Of a stretch of DNA of 53,649 bases, positions 26,412 through 35,848 are shown piece by piece. Both the position numbers and the translations under genes were made by a program. Source of the DNA: Marinilabiliaceae bacterium (GTDB taxonomy: Bacteria; Bacteroidota; Bacteroidia; Bacteroidales; Marinilabiliaceae); the NCBI GenBank assembly GCA_021443545.1, contig JABUTU010000005.1, positions 115,205-168,853 on the forward strand, given 5' to 3'. Positions within the stretch are counted from its first letter, which is position 1. Each line of letters begins with the position of its first letter. The notes beneath the pieces are model-generated. The model was not told the DNA's origin, ran no database searches, and was given only the letters and a program-made list of their open reading frames with translations.

Positions 26412-27650
26412 ATGAGACTGAGCAGAAAAAGCAATATTGCAAAATCTATACATATTGTTCTTCCCGCCTCTAAGAGCATTAGCAACAGAATCTTGATTCT
26501 TAATGCGCTAAGCAAGGAGCCTCAACCTATACTCAATCTATCTGACTCGGATGACACACGCGTTCTGCAAGAAGCTTTAAAGGGAAATCTCAGTCATATT
26601 GACATAGGGGCTGCTGGCACCGCAATGAGATTTCTAACCGCCTTCTTGACTATGCAGAATGGCACCCATGTCATAACTGGGTCTGAACGAATGCAACAAC
26701 GACCTATCAGATCGCTCGTTGACGCTCTTCGACATCAAGGTGCTATCATAGAGTATATTGGAAATGAAGGATTTCCTCCTCTCAGAATAACTGGAAATGA
26801 ATTAATCGGGGGAGATATCAAATTCCCTGGTGACATAAGTAGCCAATACATTACTGCAATTATGCTCATCGCACCTAAAGTGAAAGGGGGATATCGCATT
26901 CACTTAGATGGTACAATCAATTCACGACCATACATCGATATGACCATTGGTATTCTACAGAAGTTTGGCATTAATGCTAAATGGATAAATGATGACACCT
27001 TAGTCGTACCTGAAGGTGAATTGATTTCTCAAAAGATATCCATCGAGGGCGATTGGAGCGCTGCAAGCTATTGGTTTGCTATCGCCGCCCTCTTGCCTTA
27101 TACCGAAATAAAGTTAAATACTTTGATGGAGAATAGTCTGCAAGGCGACTCATTGGGTAAGGATATAGCAAAACTACTTGGAGTATCGTGCCGTCATGAT
27201 AATAATTCTGTAATCATCAAGAGAGACTCAACGCCTGCTGAATATCTCGAATATGACTTCAGGAATCAGCCAGATCTTGCTCAGACATACGTCGTACTAT
27301 GCTGTCTGCTTGGAACAAAGTTTAAATTCTCAGGACTCGAGAGTCTGAAAATAAAAGAGACTGACCGCATAGATGCCTTGACCCGCGAACTTCGCAAAAT
27401 AGGCTATATTGTCGGCAATAATGGTATTGACACAATGATATGGGATGGATCAACCGTCCAGCCCTCATACGAGGCTATTGATACTTACAAAGACCATAGG
27501 ATGGCTATGTCATTCGCCATTGCGGCACTGACGATTCCAAATGAAATCACAATTAATAATCCAGAAGTCGTTTCAAAGTCATATCCATCATTTTGGAACG
27601 ACATCAGCTCTGTCTTGACAATCAACAATAATATGGCAAGACAATATTAG
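26412..27650 (+). CDS. aroA: 3-phosphoshikimate 1-carboxyvinyltransferase (EPSP synthase)
   Basis: 412 residues, slightly short for the family (about 425-440) but with key motifs: LPASKSISNRILILNAL (substrate Lys), GAAGTAMRFLTAFL, GSERMQQRPIRSLVDAL, KIKETDRIDAL and DHRMAMSFAIAAL. Joins phosphoenolpyruvate to shikimate 3-phosphate. The AGTAMRF sequence places Ala next to Met, where plant-type enzymes have GNAGTAMRP; the N-G of GNAG is replaced by AAG here. It is co-transcribed with aroB and ends the run begun by glnS. Confidence 0.93.
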   Translation: MRLSRKSNIAKSIHIVLPASKSISNRILILNALSKEPQPILNLSDSDDTRVLQEALKGNLSHIDIGAAGTAMRFLTAFLTMQNGTHVITGSERMQQRPIRSLVDALRHQGAIIEYIGNEGFPPLRITGNELIGGDIKFPGDISSQYITAIMLIAPKVKGGYRIHLDGTINSRPYIDMTIGILQKFGINAKWINDDTLVVPEGELISQKISIEGDWSAASYWFAIAALLPYTEIKLNTLMENSLQGDSLGKDIAKLLGVSCRHDNNSVIIKRDSTPAEYLEYDFRNQPDLAQTYVVLCCLLGTKFKFSGLESLKIKETDRIDALTRELRKIGYIVGNNGIDTMIWDGSTVQPSYEAIDTYKDHRMAMSFAIAALTIPNEITINNPEVVSKSYPSFWNDISSVLTINNNMARQY

Positions 27651-27700
27651 AGATTAAACAATAAAAAGAATAAATAACATATACTATTTATAAACATAAA

Positions 27701-30541
27701 ATGAGAAGATTTTTAATTCTAATCTTAGTGGCGATGTTAACCGCTGGTTTTGATGCTACTGCGCAAAACAAACTAACAAAAGAACAAGTTCTGAACATGA
27801 GCATGACAGAACTATCTGACCTTTCTCTCGAAGATTTGATGGAAGCCGTCAATTTGCTCGGAGTATCAAGCATCAACGAACTTTTCGCAATGATCATGAA
27901 CAAAAGCGTTTCGTCAGCAACCAAAACAGAGGAGACAGCTTTCACGAGTCCTCTTTCTTCTACTGTTATCACTAAAGCTGAGATGCGTTCGTATGGTGTA
28001 ACAACAATCGAAGAGGCTTTCCGAATGATTCCTGGTGCCATAGTGATTGAAAAAACCAACGGCGTATACCAAATCATCATTCGAGGTCTGAACAATATCC
28101 CAGACAACAACCTGACGGTATATACAGAAACATCCAATATTCTGCTCATGATAGACGGACGTATATGTAACGATATATCTTGTGGTGTAGTGACTCTCGA
28201 AAATCTGCCAATAGGTATTGAAGATGTTGAACGCATTGAGGTGGTTCGCGGTGCCTCGTCTGCCCTCTATGGCCCAAATGCCGTGCAGGGTGTTATTAAT
28301 ATCATAACAGAAAAGCCAAATGAGAGTTCAAATCATGTCCAGGGCTCATTTCAGATTGGCAACCAAAATACGGCAATAGCTGATGTTGCGTTCAGAATTG
28401 CTCCAAACAGCAAATTAGCTTTGGGGTTGACTGGCAACATCCAGTATCGCCAGCGAGATACAAGAAAGCTTTATATAGCTCCTTCCGAAGGGCTTGTATA
28501 TGTTGACAACAATGGAAATCCTTTTATTTTAGACGAAAATGGGAATCCACAACTCAACCTCTCACCATCTTTAGGAGGATGGTACACAACCGATGAGATT
28601 CAAAACAACATTAAACAAGCCTACACTGATGGCAATTTGTACGACATATTCGTTCCAGAAGCTCCAATGTCGGGACGCTTCCGTAATCCAGCCCTGGCTC
28701 GTAAAAGCGTTGCTCTGAACGGATACATCGCATTGACACCCGCTGCTGATATACGATTTGACATCACAGGAGGCTACTACCAGTCGCATGTTGCGAACAC
28801 CCCATATACTGGCGACAACTTCTCATTTAACCAACGTCAGTACAAAGGAGGATATGCAAATCTTAACTCTTCAATCTATGGAGTTGCATTAAACGCATCA
28901 TTCAATAAATGGTCGGGAGACTATAATGTCGGAGACCCTGGTCTATGGGTTCATCCAACTACATATACAGTTAGCGCTTCATACGACATAAAGCCTGTTG
29001 AGGGTCTCTCAATCAGACCTGAGGTCTCATATCTTCACTACTACGCTAAAGACCATGAGCACAAGTGGATTAAGGATGAAGAGGGGAACGATCTTGAATT
29101 GTCTGGTTTTTTCAACGACGATGCATCCAACTCCGACTTTGGACTTTCTCTTCGTGCCGACTATAAGACAAGCAACAAATGGCGTTTCATAGGAGCTTTC
29201 CGAAGCGACAAAACAGATTTGCCGGACAAGTGGAATCATTCATGGCAGTTCGCTGTATCAAAGGAATTGAACGAGAACAACTTTATCCGTCTCTCGTATG
29301 GTCGCGCAATGCGTAGCATGGTGATGATGAACGCCAAGTCGTCATACAACTGGAAGCGCACAAATATGCTCATGCCTAACTACCTTCAGTACTCTGGTAA
29401 TCCAAATGCTAAATTGCAATACTCTGATGCTGTCGAACTCGGTTATCGTTGGAGGCCAACGTCAAAAATCCTTCTTGACGCAGAGACTTACTATAACTAC
29501 TCAACCGATTATGGTTCGTTGCAGGCAAAACAAGCCATGCTGATGCTTAAGAGTAGTGACCTTCAAAATCTGTTAGGGCTACTCATCACCACATCTATGA
29601 CTAACCCAAATATGAATCCAACTGAAATGCTTCCTATATTAGCAGGCATGGAAGATGCATTTATGACCAAGGCTTATATCGAATATAAGAATGTTCCATA
29701 TAAGGTTCACCAAATTGGTCTGTCACTTAATATGGACTACATCATTTCATCTAAGTTAATCGCAAAACTTAACTTGAATGTTCAGAATACGAAGATTAAC
29801 GACTACTACGAGTACAAACAATCTGAGGGTATAGCAACCCAGCTCTACGCAGCAAGCGTAGGTTTCTTAGGCGAAACTGACCCCGAGGGTAATTATAAAC
29901 CTGGAGCTGCAATCGGATTGTTTGAAGAACTTGTTAGCACTGTTGGCGGGATTATGGCTACTCAGGGAGAGGCTGGTGTTGCTCAATTTGTTGCTGAGGC
30001 CACCTCTTACTCGCCCGTTAATCTCTATTCTTCCGACGATATAACAGCTCTTATGGGAGACCAGAATTTCCTTGCTGCTGTAGCAAATGGCGAAAATTGG
30101 ACCGCTCCTAATGGGAAGGATTATGAGGCACGTTCGCTATACTTCGGCCTTAAGTACAAAATCAACCTCGATAGCAAGAATGATACATACTACTTCGGGT
30201 CTAAAGATGTTCCTCCTTACGAATTGCAAGATGGACACAAACACAAAGACACTCCAAACGTTTATGGTATGATTGGTCTTATGTATAAGCCTACCGATAA
30301 GCTCAACGTATCTGCCTTTGCCAATTACATCGGGGAGTACAATGTTACTGCCGACCAGTTCTCCGAGCCTTTGAAAACCAACAATCGTTTCACTATGAAC
30401 CTTAAAGTGGGTTTCTTGCCTGTTAAGGGATGCGAGGTCTTCTTCAATGCTCACAACCTCTTCAACAACCGAAAACAAGAGTTTGCTAACTCCGATATCA
30501 TCGGTGGTCTCTACACTTTCGGTGTTAACTTCGGCTTTTAA
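27701..30541 (+). CDS. TonB-dependent outer-membrane receptor
   Basis: 946 residues with a signal peptide (ending near GFDATAQ). An N-terminal LSDLSLEDLMEAVNLLG stretch is followed by a plug domain (~85-210) containing IRGLNNIP, VERIEVVRGASSALYGPNA and GVINIITEKP. A 22-strand-type barrel follows and ends in an aromatic residue (GVNFGF). There is no CarboxypepD-like N-terminal domain and no SusD partner, so it is not a SusC. Siderophore, cobalamin or metal-complex uptake are the usual roles; the ligand cannot be told. A 50-base gap separates it from aroA and a bidirectional terminator follows. Confidence 0.88.
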   Translation: MRRFLILILVAMLTAGFDATAQNKLTKEQVLNMSMTELSDLSLEDLMEAVNLLGVSSINELFAMIMNKSVSSATKTEETAFTSPLSSTVITKAEMRSYGVTTIEEAFRMIPGAIVIEKTNGVYQIIIRGLNNIPDNNLTVYTETSNILLMIDGRICNDISCGVVTLENLPIGIEDVERIEVVRGASSALYGPNAVQGVINIITEKPNESSNHVQGSFQIGNQNTAIADVAFRIAPNSKLALGLTGNIQYRQRDTRKLYIAPSEGLVYVDNNGNPFILDENGNPQLNLSPSLGGWYTTDEIQNNIKQAYTDGNLYDIFVPEAPMSGRFRNPALARKSVALNGYIALTPAADIRFDITGGYYQSHVANTPYTGDNFSFNQRQYKGGYANLNSSIYGVALNASFNKWSGDYNVGDPGLWVHPTTYTVSASYDIKPVEGLSIRPEVSYLHYYAKDHEHKWIKDEEGNDLELSGFFNDDASNSDFGLSLRADYKTSNKWRFIGAFRSDKTDLPDKWNHSWQFAVSKELNENNFIRLSYGRAMRSMVMMNAKSSYNWKRTNMLMPNYLQYSGNPNAKLQYSDAVELGYRWRPTSKILLDAETYYNYSTDYGSLQAKQAMLMLKSSDLQNLLGLLITTSMTNPNMNPTEMLPILAGMEDAFMTKAYIEYKNVPYKVHQIGLSLNMDYIISSKLIAKLNLNVQNTKINDYYEYKQSEGIATQLYAASVGFLGETDPEGNYKPGAAIGLFEELVSTVGGIMATQGEAGVAQFVAEATSYSPVNLYSSDDITALMGDQNFLAAVANGENWTAPNGKDYEARSLYFGLKYKINLDSKNDTYYFGSKDVPPYELQDGHKHKDTPNVYGMIGLMYKPTDKLNVSAFANYIGEYNVTADQFSEPLKTNNRFTMNLKVGFLPVKGCEVFFNAHNLFNNRKQEFANSDIIGGLYTFGVNFGF

Positions 30542-30567
30542 CCAGTCATAGGATATACAATTCACTT

Positions 30568-30612
30568 ATAAACAAGGGAGTGTTAGAATCATCTAACACT
30601 CCCTTTGTTTAT
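30568..30612. terminator. Strong bidirectional terminator between receptor gene and acetyltransferase gene
   Basis: An arm of about 20 bases ending GGGAGTGTTAGA pairs with TCTAACACTCCC across an ATCA loop, with one bulged base in the A/T-rich outer part. AT-rich flanks give T-runs on both strands, and the genes on either side converge. Confidence 0.85.
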
Positions 30613-30626
30613 ATTCTCATTAATAA

Positions 30627-31085
30627 CTACAACTCCTCCTCAAACAGAATATAACGACTCTCCCTCATTCCTACTGATTTGTATGTATGCTGAGCAACCT
30701 GATTCGTTTTGTCAACATACAGTCGTATAACCGAGATACCCTGTTCTTCTGCCCACTCTTTTACCTTGCAGTACATCAACCTGTACACCCCTTTTCTTCT
30801 ATGAGAGGGGAGGACATAGACTGACTGAATCCACCAATACCAAGCACAATTCCAATCGCTCCATTCTCGCGTAATCATGAGCGAACCCACTATGGTATTA
30901 GTAGAATCTTTCGCAAGCAGATAAATCCCCTTGTTCTCATCTTTTATACCTAACTTCACTCCTTCAAGAACGACTGAATAATCCAGAGTTGCACCCTCCG
31001 ATTCTGCAGCCATATCAAGTTGAAATTTAGCTATAAAGGAGGCATCTTCAATTTTTGCCATCTCAATTGAATACCTACTGCACAT
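30627..31085 (-). CDS. GNAT family N-acetyltransferase
   Basis: 152 residues; the ATG at 31061 is an alternative start. The fold is recognisable from the N-terminal IEDASFIAKFQLDMA helix, the central strand VGSLMITREW and the acetyl-CoA loop VYVLPSHRRKGVYRLMY (R-R-K-G-V-Y version of RxxGxG/A). IRLYVDKTNQVAQHTYKSVGM follows, close to the usual N-x-x-A-x-x-x-Y-x-x-x-G-F/M signature. The substrate is unknown. It lies 81 bases downstream of the pgk stop, beyond the pgk terminator, so it may be expressed at low level from pgk readthrough. Confidence 0.85.
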   Translation of the reverse strand: MCSRYSIEMAKIEDASFIAKFQLDMAAESEGATLDYSVVLEGVKLGIKDENKGIYLLAKDSTNTIVGSLMITREWSDWNCAWYWWIQSVYVLPSHRRKGVYRLMYCKVKEWAEEQGISVIRLYVDKTNQVAQHTYKSVGMRESRYILFEEEL

Positions 31086-31109
31086 AAAAGCAAAAAGTTA
31101 TTAATAAAA

Positions 31110-31140
31110 GAGGAGAAGCCGACTATATCAACTTCTCCTC
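31110..31140 (-). terminator. Intrinsic terminator after pgk
   Basis: GAGGAGAAG and CTTCTCCTC form a 9-bp perfect stem with a 13-base loop. On the minus strand it is followed by TTTTATTAATAA. It sits between the pgk stop and the acetyltransferase start. Confidence 0.7.
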
Positions 31141-31165
31141 AAAAATTTATACTACAAAAGTATTA

Positions 31166-32422
31166 TCAACCGCGAATAGCCTTGATACCTGGAAGAACTT
31201 TACCCTCCATATACTCGAGCATAGCACCACCTCCTGTTGAGACGTACGATACCTTGTCGGCAAGCTTATTCTTGTTGATAGCAGCAACTGAATCACCACC
31301 ACCAATGAGAGTAAATGCACCATTCTCTTGAGTTGCCTTAGCAACAGCTTGAGCCACTGCTGATGTACCCTTAGCGAACTTATCCATCTCGAATACGCCC
31401 ATAGGACCATTCCAGATGACAGTCTTAGAAGAAGCTATTACTTCAGAGTAGGTCTTTATGGTCTCATCTGCTATGTCCAGACCCATCCAACCGTCAGGAG
31501 TCTTGTCTGTAGCAGAAATGTTGGTATTTGCATCCTTATCGAACTTGTCAGCATTAACAGCGTCAGAAGGTAGATATACCTTCACACCCTTCGCCTTAGC
31601 CTTGTCAAGAATCTCTTTAGCAAGGTCAAGCTTGTCAGCCTCGCAAAGTGAATTACCAATCTGACCGCCCATTGCCTTAACGAATGTGTATGTCATACCA
31701 CCACCGATGATAAGATTATCTACACGATCGAGAAGGTTTGTGATAATAGCAATCTTGTCCGATACTTTTGCACCGCCCATTATAGCTGTGAATGGACGCT
31801 GAGCCTCGTTGAGAACCTTATCCATAGCTGTCAACTCCTTATTGATAAGGAAGCCGAACATCTTCTTGTCATCAGCAAAATAGTCAGCAATAACAGCTGT
31901 AGAACCATGCGCACGATGTGCAGTGCCAAAGGCATCGTTAACATATACATCAGCATATGAAGCAAGCTTCTTTGCAAAATCTTTCTGAGCAGCCTTCATT
32001 GCCTTCTTTGCCTCATCATACTTAGGATCATCCTTCTCGATTCCACGTGGCTTACCCTCCTCTTCAGCGTAGAAACGAAGATTCTCAAGAAGAAGAATCT
32101 CACCCATTTTGAGATTCTTAACCGCCTCATCAGCCTTCATACAGTCGTCACAGAAGAGCACCTTCTTGCCACCAAGATTTTCTTCAATCTTGTATATAAT
32201 CTGAGAGAGAGAAAGCTTTGGATCAACGCCCTTAGCTTTGCCCATGTGCGACATGAGAATTGCGGCACCTCCGTCCTCAACAATCTTCTTGATTGTTGGA
32301 AGAGCACCACGAATACGAGTGTCATCAGAGACTTTTCCTGTCTCCTTGTTAAGCGGTACATTGAAGTCTACACGTACGATAGCCTTCTGTCCTTTAAAAT
32401 TGTAATTGTCAATGAGAATCAT
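31166..32422 (-). CDS. pgk: Phosphoglycerate kinase
   Basis: 418 residues, the normal length. It has the N-terminal signature [26 protein letters not shown], the hinge motif [15 protein letters not shown], an [13 protein letters not shown] nucleotide segment, WNGPMGVFE, and [11 protein letters not shown] near the C-terminus. It transfers phosphate from 1,3-bisphosphoglycerate to ADP in glycolysis, in the cytoplasm. It is monocistronic or nearly so: own promoter, own terminator. Confidence 0.96.
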   Translation of the reverse strand: MILIDNYNFKGQKAIVRVDFNVPLNKETGKVSDDTRIRGALPTIKKIVEDGGAAILMSHMGKAKGVDPKLSLSQIIYKIEENLGGKKVLFCDDCMKADEAVKNLKMGEILLLENLRFYAEEEGKPRGIEKDDPKYDEAKKAMKAAQKDFAKKLASYADVYVNDAFGTAHRAHGSTAVIADYFADDKKMFGFLINKELTAMDKVLNEAQRPFTAIMGGAKVSDKIAIITNLLDRVDNLIIGGGMTYTFVKAMGGQIGNSLCEADKLDLAKEILDKAKAKGVKVYLPSDAVNADKFDKDANTNISATDKTPDGWMGLDIADETIKTYSEVIASSKTVIWNGPMGVFEMDKFAKGTSAVAQAVAKATQENGAFTLIGGGDSVAAINKNKLADKVSYVSTGGGAMLEYMEGKVLPGIKAIRG

Positions 32423-32462
32423 GACTTTGTTATTGAGATTAATTTGTGTTTTCTTTTGCCCC

Positions 32463-32470
32463 CAAAGTTA
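32463..32470 (-). promoter_or_regulatory. -7 box of pgk
   Basis: TAACTTTG on the minus strand is an exact consensus match about 41 bases before the pgk ATG. No TTTG was found at the usual -33 distance. Confidence 0.5.
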
Positions 32471-32737
32471 AACATTTTTCCAGTAATATATATATGAACA
32501 ACTCCAAACTTGTAAAACATAAAAACACGCCCAGCACATTCAACAATGATATCAAATGTATAACAATCTAATTTTCTGCATATTACCAATACATCATCAT
32601 AGAAAAAAAGGCCCTAAGAACGTTTTTTTTAGTTGAATTCTTGAAAACCTAAATGAAATTCACTTACTTTGCACAGTTGTTTTGAGAACAATTCGAATAT
32701 AACGAACTAATATTTACTAATTTAAAATCAGAAAGCT
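32471..32737. promoter_or_regulatory. Intergenic region between pgk and acpP, with the acpP promoter
   Basis: Divergent promoter region with no ORF of note. The acpP promoter is TTG (32641-32643), 20 bases, then TTACTTTGC (32664-32672), seven of eight matches to the -7 box, with an expected start near 32678 and a leader of about 60 bases. Just upstream lie an A7 tract (32603-32609) and a T8 tract (32623-32630), as often seen in strong promoters with UP-like or bent DNA. Confidence 0.55.
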
Positions 32738-32974
32738 ATGTCAGAAATAGCAGAAAAAGTAAAGGCAATTATCGTTGACAAGCTCGGCGTTGCTGAAGCT
32801 GAGGTAACACCTGAGGCAAGTTTCACCAACGATCTTGGTGCTGACTCACTCGACACAGTTGAGCTCATCATGGAGTTTGAAAAGCAATTCGAGGTAACAA
32901 TCCCAGACGATGCAGCTGAAAAGATTCAGACTGTAGGTGCTGCTATCGAGTACATCGAAGCACAGAAGGGTTAA
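32738..32974 (+). CDS. acpP: Acyl carrier protein
   Basis: 78 residues, strongly acidic. The 4'-phosphopantetheine attachment serine is Ser37 in the invariant motif [10 protein letters not shown]. Length and helix pattern are typical of the fatty-acid synthase carrier. It carries growing acyl chains to FabF, encoded 97 bases downstream on the same strand, and to lipid A and phospholipid acyltransferases. High expression is expected from the promoter upstream. Confidence 0.97.
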   Translation: MSEIAEKVKAIIVDKLGVAEAEVTPEASFTNDLGADSLDTVELIMEFEKQFEVTIPDDAAEKIQTVGAAIEYIEAQKG

Positions 32975-33071
32975 TTCCTTTTACACAAACAAGAGCATCC
33001 TTCAACAGAACTTTATCCTTCCAAAGAAGGATGCTCTCCTTTCGCAAAAAACAAGAAACACAATAGAATTT

Positions 33072-34316
33072 ATGGAGTTGAAAAGAGTAGTGGTTACAGG
33101 CTTGGGAGCCATCACCCCGTTAGGAAACAACGTAGCCGACACTTGGAAGGGCTTAGTTGAAGGAGTCAGTGGCGCTGCGCCTATAACACGCTTTGACGCT
33201 TCGAAATTCAAATCTACTTTTGCCTGCGAGGTTAAAGGATTTGATTCGAATGCGTATTTCGGCAAAGAGAACCGCAAGATGGACCTCTTCAGCCAATATG
33301 CTATAGTAGCTTCTGATGAAGCTATCGCAGACTCAAAACTTGATCTCGAAAAAGAAAACAAGGATGAGATAGGCGTCATTTGGGGTGCTGGCATCGGTGG
33401 TATTCAAACCTTCCACGAAGGCTCAGCAGAATTTGCCATAGGCGATGGAACACCTCGCTTCAGTCCTTTCTTCATCCCTAAACTGATTGCAGATATTGCA
33501 CCTGGTATGATATCAATTCGCCATGGCTTGGGTGGTCCTAACTTTGGCACTGTATCAGCATGTGCATCTTCTACCACAGCAATATCTACCGCCATGGACC
33601 TTATCCGATTAGGCAAGGCTAAAGTCATTATCGGTGGAGGTTCTGAAGCACCATTAGCTATTCCAGGCTTGGGTGGCTTCACTTCAATGAAAGCTCTGTC
33701 AACACGCAACGACGACCCTCAGACAGCATCCCGTCCATTTGACAAGAACCGCGATGGCTTCGTTATGGGTGAAGGCGGTGCTGCTCTCGTTCTTGAGGAG
33801 TATGAGCACGCTATAGCTCGTGGGGCTCACATCTACTGCGAAATGGTTGGTGCAGGATATTCAGCTGATGCATATCATATGACAGCTCCTCATCCTGACG
33901 GCGATGGCGCAGCTCGCGTTATGGCTGCTGCTCTCAAAGATGCAAACCTCGAGCCTAAAGACATCGACTATATAAATGTTCACGGAACCTCTACACCGCA
34001 AGGTGACAAGGGCGAGGTTAAGGCTATTCTCAAAGTTTTCGGAGATGACGCATACAAGTTGAACATCAGTTCTACAAAGTCAATGACTGGACATCTCCTC
34101 GGTGCAACAGGTGCTCTCGAATCTATAGTCTGCGTAAAGGCTATCGAAACTGGCATCGTACCACCTACGATCAACCACTTTGAGGATGACCCCGAGATAG
34201 ACAACAAACTCAACTTCACATTTAACAAAGCTCAAAAGAGAACAGTGAAGGCAGCTGTTTCCAACACATTCGGATTCGGTGGCCACAATGCTTCTGTCGT
34301 TTTCAAGGCTTTGTAG
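33072..34316 (+). CDS. fabF: 3-oxoacyl-[acyl-carrier-protein] synthase II
   Basis: 414 residues from the ATG at 33072 (MELKRVVVTGLGAITPLG). The open frame extends 45 codons upstream into acpP without conservation. The catalytic triad of a condensing enzyme is clear: Cys in SACASSTTAI, His in NVHGTSTPQGD and His in KSMTGHLLGATGA, with the C-terminal NTFGFGGHN. It elongates acyl-ACP with malonyl-ACP. The acpP-fabF-rnc order seen here is common in Bacteroidetes. Confidence 0.95.
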   Translation: MELKRVVVTGLGAITPLGNNVADTWKGLVEGVSGAAPITRFDASKFKSTFACEVKGFDSNAYFGKENRKMDLFSQYAIVASDEAIADSKLDLEKENKDEIGVIWGAGIGGIQTFHEGSAEFAIGDGTPRFSPFFIPKLIADIAPGMISIRHGLGGPNFGTVSACASSTTAISTAMDLIRLGKAKVIIGGGSEAPLAIPGLGGFTSMKALSTRNDDPQTASRPFDKNRDGFVMGEGGAALVLEEYEHAIARGAHIYCEMVGAGYSADAYHMTAPHPDGDGAARVMAAALKDANLEPKDIDYINVHGTSTPQGDKGEVKAILKVFGDDAYKLNISSTKSMTGHLLGATGALESIVCVKAIETGIVPPTINHFEDDPEIDNKLNFTFNKAQKRTVKAAVSNTFGFGGHNASVVFKAL

Positions 34317-34317
34317 G

Positions 34318-35052
34318 TTGAAAGCTATACAAGATAGAATAAAACTTTCTCCGAATAAGAGGAGGAAGTTTTATTTTTTTATCCATAGGTTAACAGGGTT
34401 CTGGCCAAACCCATTTAAACTAAAATTCTACGAAATAGCTTTTACACACAAATCGACCAATAAAACAGAAAACAACGAACGATTAGAATTTCTCGGTGAT
34501 GCGATTCTTAACGCTTCAATAGCAGAAATCCTATTTAAGAAATTCCCCGACTTTCAGGAGGGTATGCTCTCTAAAATTAGAGCTGACTTAGCCAGACGAG
34601 AACTATTGAACACGATTGCAGAAGATTTAGGCATCATAAAGTGGATTAATTGTTCTCATCGTATTAATGTCAGCCAAACGCATATTCCAGGAGATGTAGT
34701 TGAGGCCATCATTGGCGCCATATCTATAACCAAAGGACAGAAACAAGCTTTCAGATTCATCGAAAATAGAATTGCCAATAGCCAGAATATCAACAATAGC
34801 ATAGAAACCATAAATTCTATATCCAAAAACTACAAATCTCAAATAATTGAGTACAGTCAGAAGTCGAAAGAGGAGATTCACTTCGAAACCTCATCACAGC
34901 ACGGCAATGATAAACAAAATACCTTCTCAAGCATCGTTACTCTAAACATGCATATCGTCGGTCACGGAGAGGGAAAAACAAAAAAAGAGGCAGAACAAGT
35001 TGCTTCTTTAGACGCACTGCTAAAAATGCCTATTAGAAACAAGGAATCATAA
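34318..35052 (+). CDS. rnc: Ribonuclease III
   Basis: 244 residues if the TTG at 34318, two bases after the fabF stop, is the start; this gives MKAIQDRIKLS, the usual N-terminus in the order. GTG 34279 and ATG 34288 would overlap fabF. The endonuclease signature NERLEFLGDAIL with following metal ligands is intact (GDVVEAIIGAI supplies the second acidic pair). A C-terminal double-stranded-RNA-binding domain begins near residue 170 and contains HGEGKTKKEAEQVASLDAL. It processes rRNA precursors and other duplex RNA. Convergent with the next gene, 10 bases apart. Confidence 0.92.
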   Translation: MKAIQDRIKLSPNKRRKFYFFIHRLTGFWPNPFKLKFYEIAFTHKSTNKTENNERLEFLGDAILNASIAEILFKKFPDFQEGMLSKIRADLARRELLNTIAEDLGIIKWINCSHRINVSQTHIPGDVVEAIIGAISITKGQKQAFRFIENRIANSQNINNSIETINSISKNYKSQIIEYSQKSKEEIHFETSSQHGNDKQNTFSSIVTLNMHIVGHGEGKTKKEAEQVASLDALLKMPIRNKES

Positions 35053-35062
35053 AGCCCCCAAA

Positions 35063-35659
35063 TTATAATGCACAGGGTTGAGTAGCCGGGGTGTGCAGAT
35101 AAAATAGAGAAGCGGGTTTCGAAGCTCCCAAGTCAACAGGACACCGCGGAACAAAATTATAATCCTTAACAATCTTACCCTTTACCTTATCGGTCAAAGT
35201 AACCTGCATTGGATGCGTTGTATCAAGAATCAGGAATGATTCATTCACAGCCTCACCTAACAAAACACCTTTTGCATCTTTCATTGACAATATCGAAACC
35301 TCACCTTCATTTATAGACGCCTTCAATACAATGTTCCATCCACTCGTCTCCCTATATTTATAGAGCGCCTCTCTGATACCATTAATACAATCCGCAGCAA
35401 CCAGAAATGGATTCTTCATTCTCGAGTCAACAAAAATAGCTATGAGAGCATTATTTGATATCTCAGTAACAATCGCATTTTTTGAGACTAATAAGTCAGA
35501 ACACTCCTCTTTAAAATGCATTATCTGATATGCCTCCATCTCATCGTCTGAACGTTCCTGTCGCTGCAAAAGGATATGGAGCACTGTTCCACGTTTTATC
35601 TGCTTATCATCAGAATTGTTATGTATTTTAGTAATTTGCGGCTCCATTAGCTGTTTCAT
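35063..35659 (-). CDS. Unrecognised protein resembling a degenerate class III nucleotide cyclase domain
   Basis: 198 residues from the ATG at 35659; ATGs at 35692 and 35647 are alternatives. No signal peptide or membrane segment. The order of elements resembles an adenylate/guanylate cyclase homology domain: a first strand VLHILLQRQE, a helix, NAIVTEISNNALIAIFVD (cf. GDGLLAVF), a helix AADCINGIREALYKY, VLKASINEGEVSIL (cf. RIGIHTGEV) and GVLLGEAVNESFLI (cf. IGDAVNLAARL). The two metal-binding Asp residues expected in the first strand and the GDG turn are not visible, so catalysis is unlikely. Fold assignment is inference; the gene may simply be a Bacteroidales protein of unknown function. Confidence 0.5.
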   Translation of the reverse strand: MKQLMEPQITKIHNNSDDKQIKRGTVLHILLQRQERSDDEMEAYQIMHFKEECSDLLVSKNAIVTEISNNALIAIFVDSRMKNPFLVAADCINGIREALYKYRETSGWNIVLKASINEGEVSILSMKDAKGVLLGEAVNESFLILDTTHPMQVTLTDKVKGKIVKDYNFVPRCPVDLGASKPASLFYLHTPATQPCAL

Positions 35660-35806
35660 ATAAAAATTTAATGAGATAAAAGCCTTCAACAAAAAATAGT
35701 TGTCTTTCGAGAGAGCTATCTCGCATTATTTTGACAAAGATATATTTTTTTGTTTATACAAAATACATTTGAGCACCTAATTTTTTACAAATAACATCAA
35801 ATAGGT

Positions 35807-35815
35807 TAACTTTGC
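35807..35815 (+). promoter_or_regulatory. -7 box of folE
   Basis: TAACTTTGC is an exact consensus match, placing the transcript start near 35822 and leaving a leader of about 27 bases before the folE ATG. No -33 TTTG was found at 19-21 bases. Confidence 0.55.
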
Positions 35816-35848
35816 AGTATATTATAGTGTGGTTATAGACTTTTTGGC

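Noticed and set aside
27688-28236. 182-codon minus-strand ORF
   Set aside because: Antisense to the signal peptide and plug domain of the TonB-dependent receptor.
8043-30541. Polysaccharide utilisation locus suggested by GH97, GH36 and a TonB receptor
   Set aside because: The three are in separate units up to 20 kb apart, with no SusD and no sensor regulator; they do not form a PUL.
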